Origin: Marinobacter confluentis
Lineage (GTDB): Bacteria; Pseudomonadota; Gammaproteobacteria; Pseudomonadales; Oleiphilaceae
Direction of reading: 5' to 3'
Length of the DNA stretch: 64,000 bases
Assembly: GCF_004785685.1 (NCBI RefSeq)
Contig: NZ_SRPF01000001.1
Coordinates: forward strand, 930,001-994,000
Positions 62,483 to 64,000 of the stretch are shown here, in pieces. The translations under genes were made by a program, and so were the position numbers. Numbering within the stretch: position 1 is the stretch's first letter; every line of letters begins with the position of its first letter. A model generated the notes under the pieces. That model was not told the DNA's origin and did not search any database. It was given only the letters and a program-made list of their open reading frames with translations.

Positions 62483-63271
62483 CTAACCGATGTTATTGGT
62501 AATGAACTGCAGCATCTGGTCGGTGGCTGACACCACCTTGGAGTTCATCTCGTAGGCGCGTTGGGTGGTAATCATGTTGACCAGCTCTTCTACTACTTCC
62601 ACGTTGGATGACTCCACCATGCCCTGCTCCAGCGAGCCGAGACCTGCCAGACCGGGTTCACCCTCGGTGGGGTCGCCGCTGGCGTTGGTGGCCTTGAACA
62701 GGTTGTTACCAATCGCCTGCAATCCCTGGGGGTTGATGAAATCCACCAGGGTGATCTGTCCCAGGTTCTGCGGCGCCGCCTGGTCATCGGTAATGGCGGA
62801 CACAGTGCCGTCCTTACCAATGGTGATGTTGGTGGCGTTTTCCGGCACGTTGATGTTCGGCTCCAGAGTGTAGCCATCCGGGTTGACGATATCGCCATCG
62901 GAATTGAGCTGGAACTGGCCGTCGCGGGTGTAGGCGATCTGGCCATCGGGCATCAGTATCTGCATGAAGCCGCGACCATTCACGGCCATATCCAGGGGCT
63001 GCTCGGTCACTTCCAGGTTACCCTGGGAAAACTGCTTGGCAGTACCGACGATGCGAACACCGGTACCCAGTTGCAGTCCCGACGGCAGCTCGGAATTCTG
63101 GGTGTTCAGGCCGCCCGGCTGGCGATCAATCTGATACAGCAGATCCTGAAACACGGCCCGGTCGCGCTTGAAGCCAGTGGTGTTGACGTTGGCCAGGTTG
63201 TTGGAAATGGTGGCCATATTGGTGTCTTGCGCGCTTAACCCGGTCTTGCTGACCCACAGTGCTGGATGCAT
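62483..63271 (-). CDS. flgG: Flagellar distal rod protein FlgG
   Basis: Distal rod subunit of the flagellar basal body. The N-terminal LWVSKTGLSAQDTNMATISN and NLANVNTTGFKRDRAVFQDL motif and the C-terminal VEVVEELVNMITTQRAYEMN motif are standard. The rod-specific insertion DLLYQIDRQPGG is present. Length 262 residues (Salmonella 260). It is 84 bases from flgF, with no terminator seen between. Confidence 0.97.
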   Translation of the reverse strand: MHPALWVSKTGLSAQDTNMATISNNLANVNTTGFKRDRAVFQDLLYQIDRQPGGLNTQNSELPSGLQLGTGVRIVGTAKQFSQGNLEVTEQPLDMAVNGRGFMQILMPDGQIAYTRDGQFQLNSDGDIVNPDGYTLEPNINVPENATNITIGKDGTVSAITDDQAAPQNLGQITLVDFINPQGLQAIGNNLFKATNASGDPTEGEPGLAGLGSLEQGMVESSNVEVVEELVNMITTQRAYEMNSKVVSATDQMLQFITNNIG

Positions 63272-63355
63272 GTCTCTATCTCCTTGCCGGCGCCGGGTCC
63301 AGGCGGCCAGATTTTGCCGCTTTGGCCCCCGCGAGGCCGATAATCATTCGGTGTA

Positions 63356-64000
63356 TTACAGGTTCTGCAACAGTCGTGCCGAAGCCTCGGAATTCTCATT
63401 GGCGGTGGTCATCACCTTGACCTGCATTTCGTACTGGCGTGACAGCTGAAGGTTAGAAATCATCTCCTCCACTGCGTTCACGTTAGAGCTTTCCAGAAAG
63501 CCGGAGGCGATACGCTGGTTGGCATCCGGCTCCTCAGGACCATCAATCGCCTGATCCGCCTTGCGCCGGATAAATCCGTCCAGCCCCTTTTCCAGGGCTT
63601 CCCTGGGTGGGTTCACCAGTTTCAGGCGATCCACCTCTACAAGCTGATCCGGCGGCCCGCCCACAGGCACCACTGAGATGGTGCCGTCATTACCGATCTG
63701 GACATTGTCAAAAGGAGGGAGCGCCACCGGGCCGCCGTTGCCCATCACCATTTCGCCGCTGGAAAGGCGCATCAGCCCGTTCACATCGATCTGCAGGCTA
63801 CCGGAGCGGGTAAAGACTTCCTCGCCGCGCTGGTTCTGTACCACCAGCCAGCCATCGCCATCAACGGCAACGTCCAGCTTTCGGCCAGTGTCCATCAGGG
63901 CGCCGGAAGACAGATCAGTGCCGGGCCGCTCAGCCATGGCGTAAGCGCGGGTAGGATGATGTTCGCCAAACACCGGCATGCTGCGGGCCTGCGCAAAATC
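63356..64000 (-). CDS. flgF: Flagellar proximal rod protein FlgF (N-terminus outside the window)
   Basis: Proximal rod subunit. The frame runs open to base 64000 (DFAQARSMPVFGEHHPT), so the N-terminal 30-odd residues with the rod motif lie outside; the Met codon at 63979 is internal. GRKLDVAVDGDGWLVVQNQR and the C-terminal SSNVNAVEEMISNLQLSRQY fit FlgF. 215 residues are visible to the stop; the whole protein should be near 250. Order flgF-flgG-flgH supports the name over FlgG. Confidence 0.93.
   Translation of the reverse strand, partial: DFAQARSMPVFGEHHPTRAYAMAERPGTDLSSGALMDTGRKLDVAVDGDGWLVVQNQRGEEVFTRSGSLQIDVNGLMRLSSGEMVMGNGGPVALPPFDNVQIGNDGTISVVPVGGPPDQLVEVDRLKLVNPPREALEKGLDGFIRRKADQAIDGPEEPDANQRIASGFLESSNVNAVEEMISNLQLSRQYEMQVKVMTTANENSEASARLLQNL

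Overview
This 64 kb window is a piece of a gammaproteobacterial chromosome. Gene content, gene order and protein features (715-residue FadB, 391-residue FadA, the suhB/trmJ-cysE-iscRS-ndk-rlmN-pilW-rodZ-ispG-hisS-yfgM-bamB-der order, a polar-type flagellar flg cluster) point to a marine, Marinobacter-like relative of Pseudomonas. The genus is inferred from recalled gene order, not from a search. Nearly everything is core housekeeping on the minus strand. I see no insertion sequence, prophage, integron, CRISPR array or rRNA.

Layout. 1-2.8 kb: trpS-scpA-scpB (scpB leaves the window at base 1). 2.9-15.9 kb: a TCA block, with sdhCDAB and sucAB-lpdA-sucCD on the minus strand and gltA divergent from sdhC. 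15.9-23.1 kb: a beta-hydroxyacid dehydrogenase, topA and the fatty-acid oxidation operon fadBA. 23.5-30.5 kb: single genes and small clusters (an orphan secreted helical protein, a UspA protein, uup with a cysteine-rich partner of unknown function, a MOSC protein, tRNA-Gly, a DUF924 protein, a small CbiX chelatase, a YfcH-type epimerase). 30.6-36.7 kb: tRNA-Glu, then a PAS-GGDEF-EAL protein followed after 27 bases by ackA and pta. 36.6-49.5 kb: the der-bamB-yfgM-hisS-ispG-rodZ-pilW-rlmN-ndk run, then iscS-iscR-cysE-trmJ. 49.6-56.3 kb: suhB (plus strand), secDF, yajC, tgt-queA and tRNA-Leu(CAA). 56.3-64 kb: flagellar rod, ring and hook-junction genes flgFGHIJKL (flgF leaves the window at base 64000).

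How the genes work together: sdh, suc, lpd and gltA supply most of the TCA cycle from one divergent locus. fadBA feeds it acetyl-CoA, and ackA-pta interconverts acetyl-CoA and acetate. The bam, sec and yfgM genes serve envelope protein export and assembly. flg, pilW, rodZ and the GGDEF-EAL protein serve motility, shape and surface behaviour.

The most unusual observations are four. (1) The SuhB homologue has lost the metal-binding aspartates of the inositol monophosphatase family while keeping the fold signatures and genomic place, which suggests only the non-enzymatic RNA-polymerase role is kept. (2) The isc operon is reduced to iscR-iscS: iscS runs straight into ndk with no iscU, iscA, hscBA or fdx, and IscS lacks the C-terminal tail that contacts IscU in E. 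coli; an IscR type-1-like operator nevertheless sits on the iscR promoter. (3) TrpRS carries a C-x21-C-x6-C-x2-C set like the iron-sulfur site of Thermotoga TrpRS. (4) Two orphan proteins have no function I can name. Several sigma-70 promoters and factor-independent terminators can be read directly and are listed.
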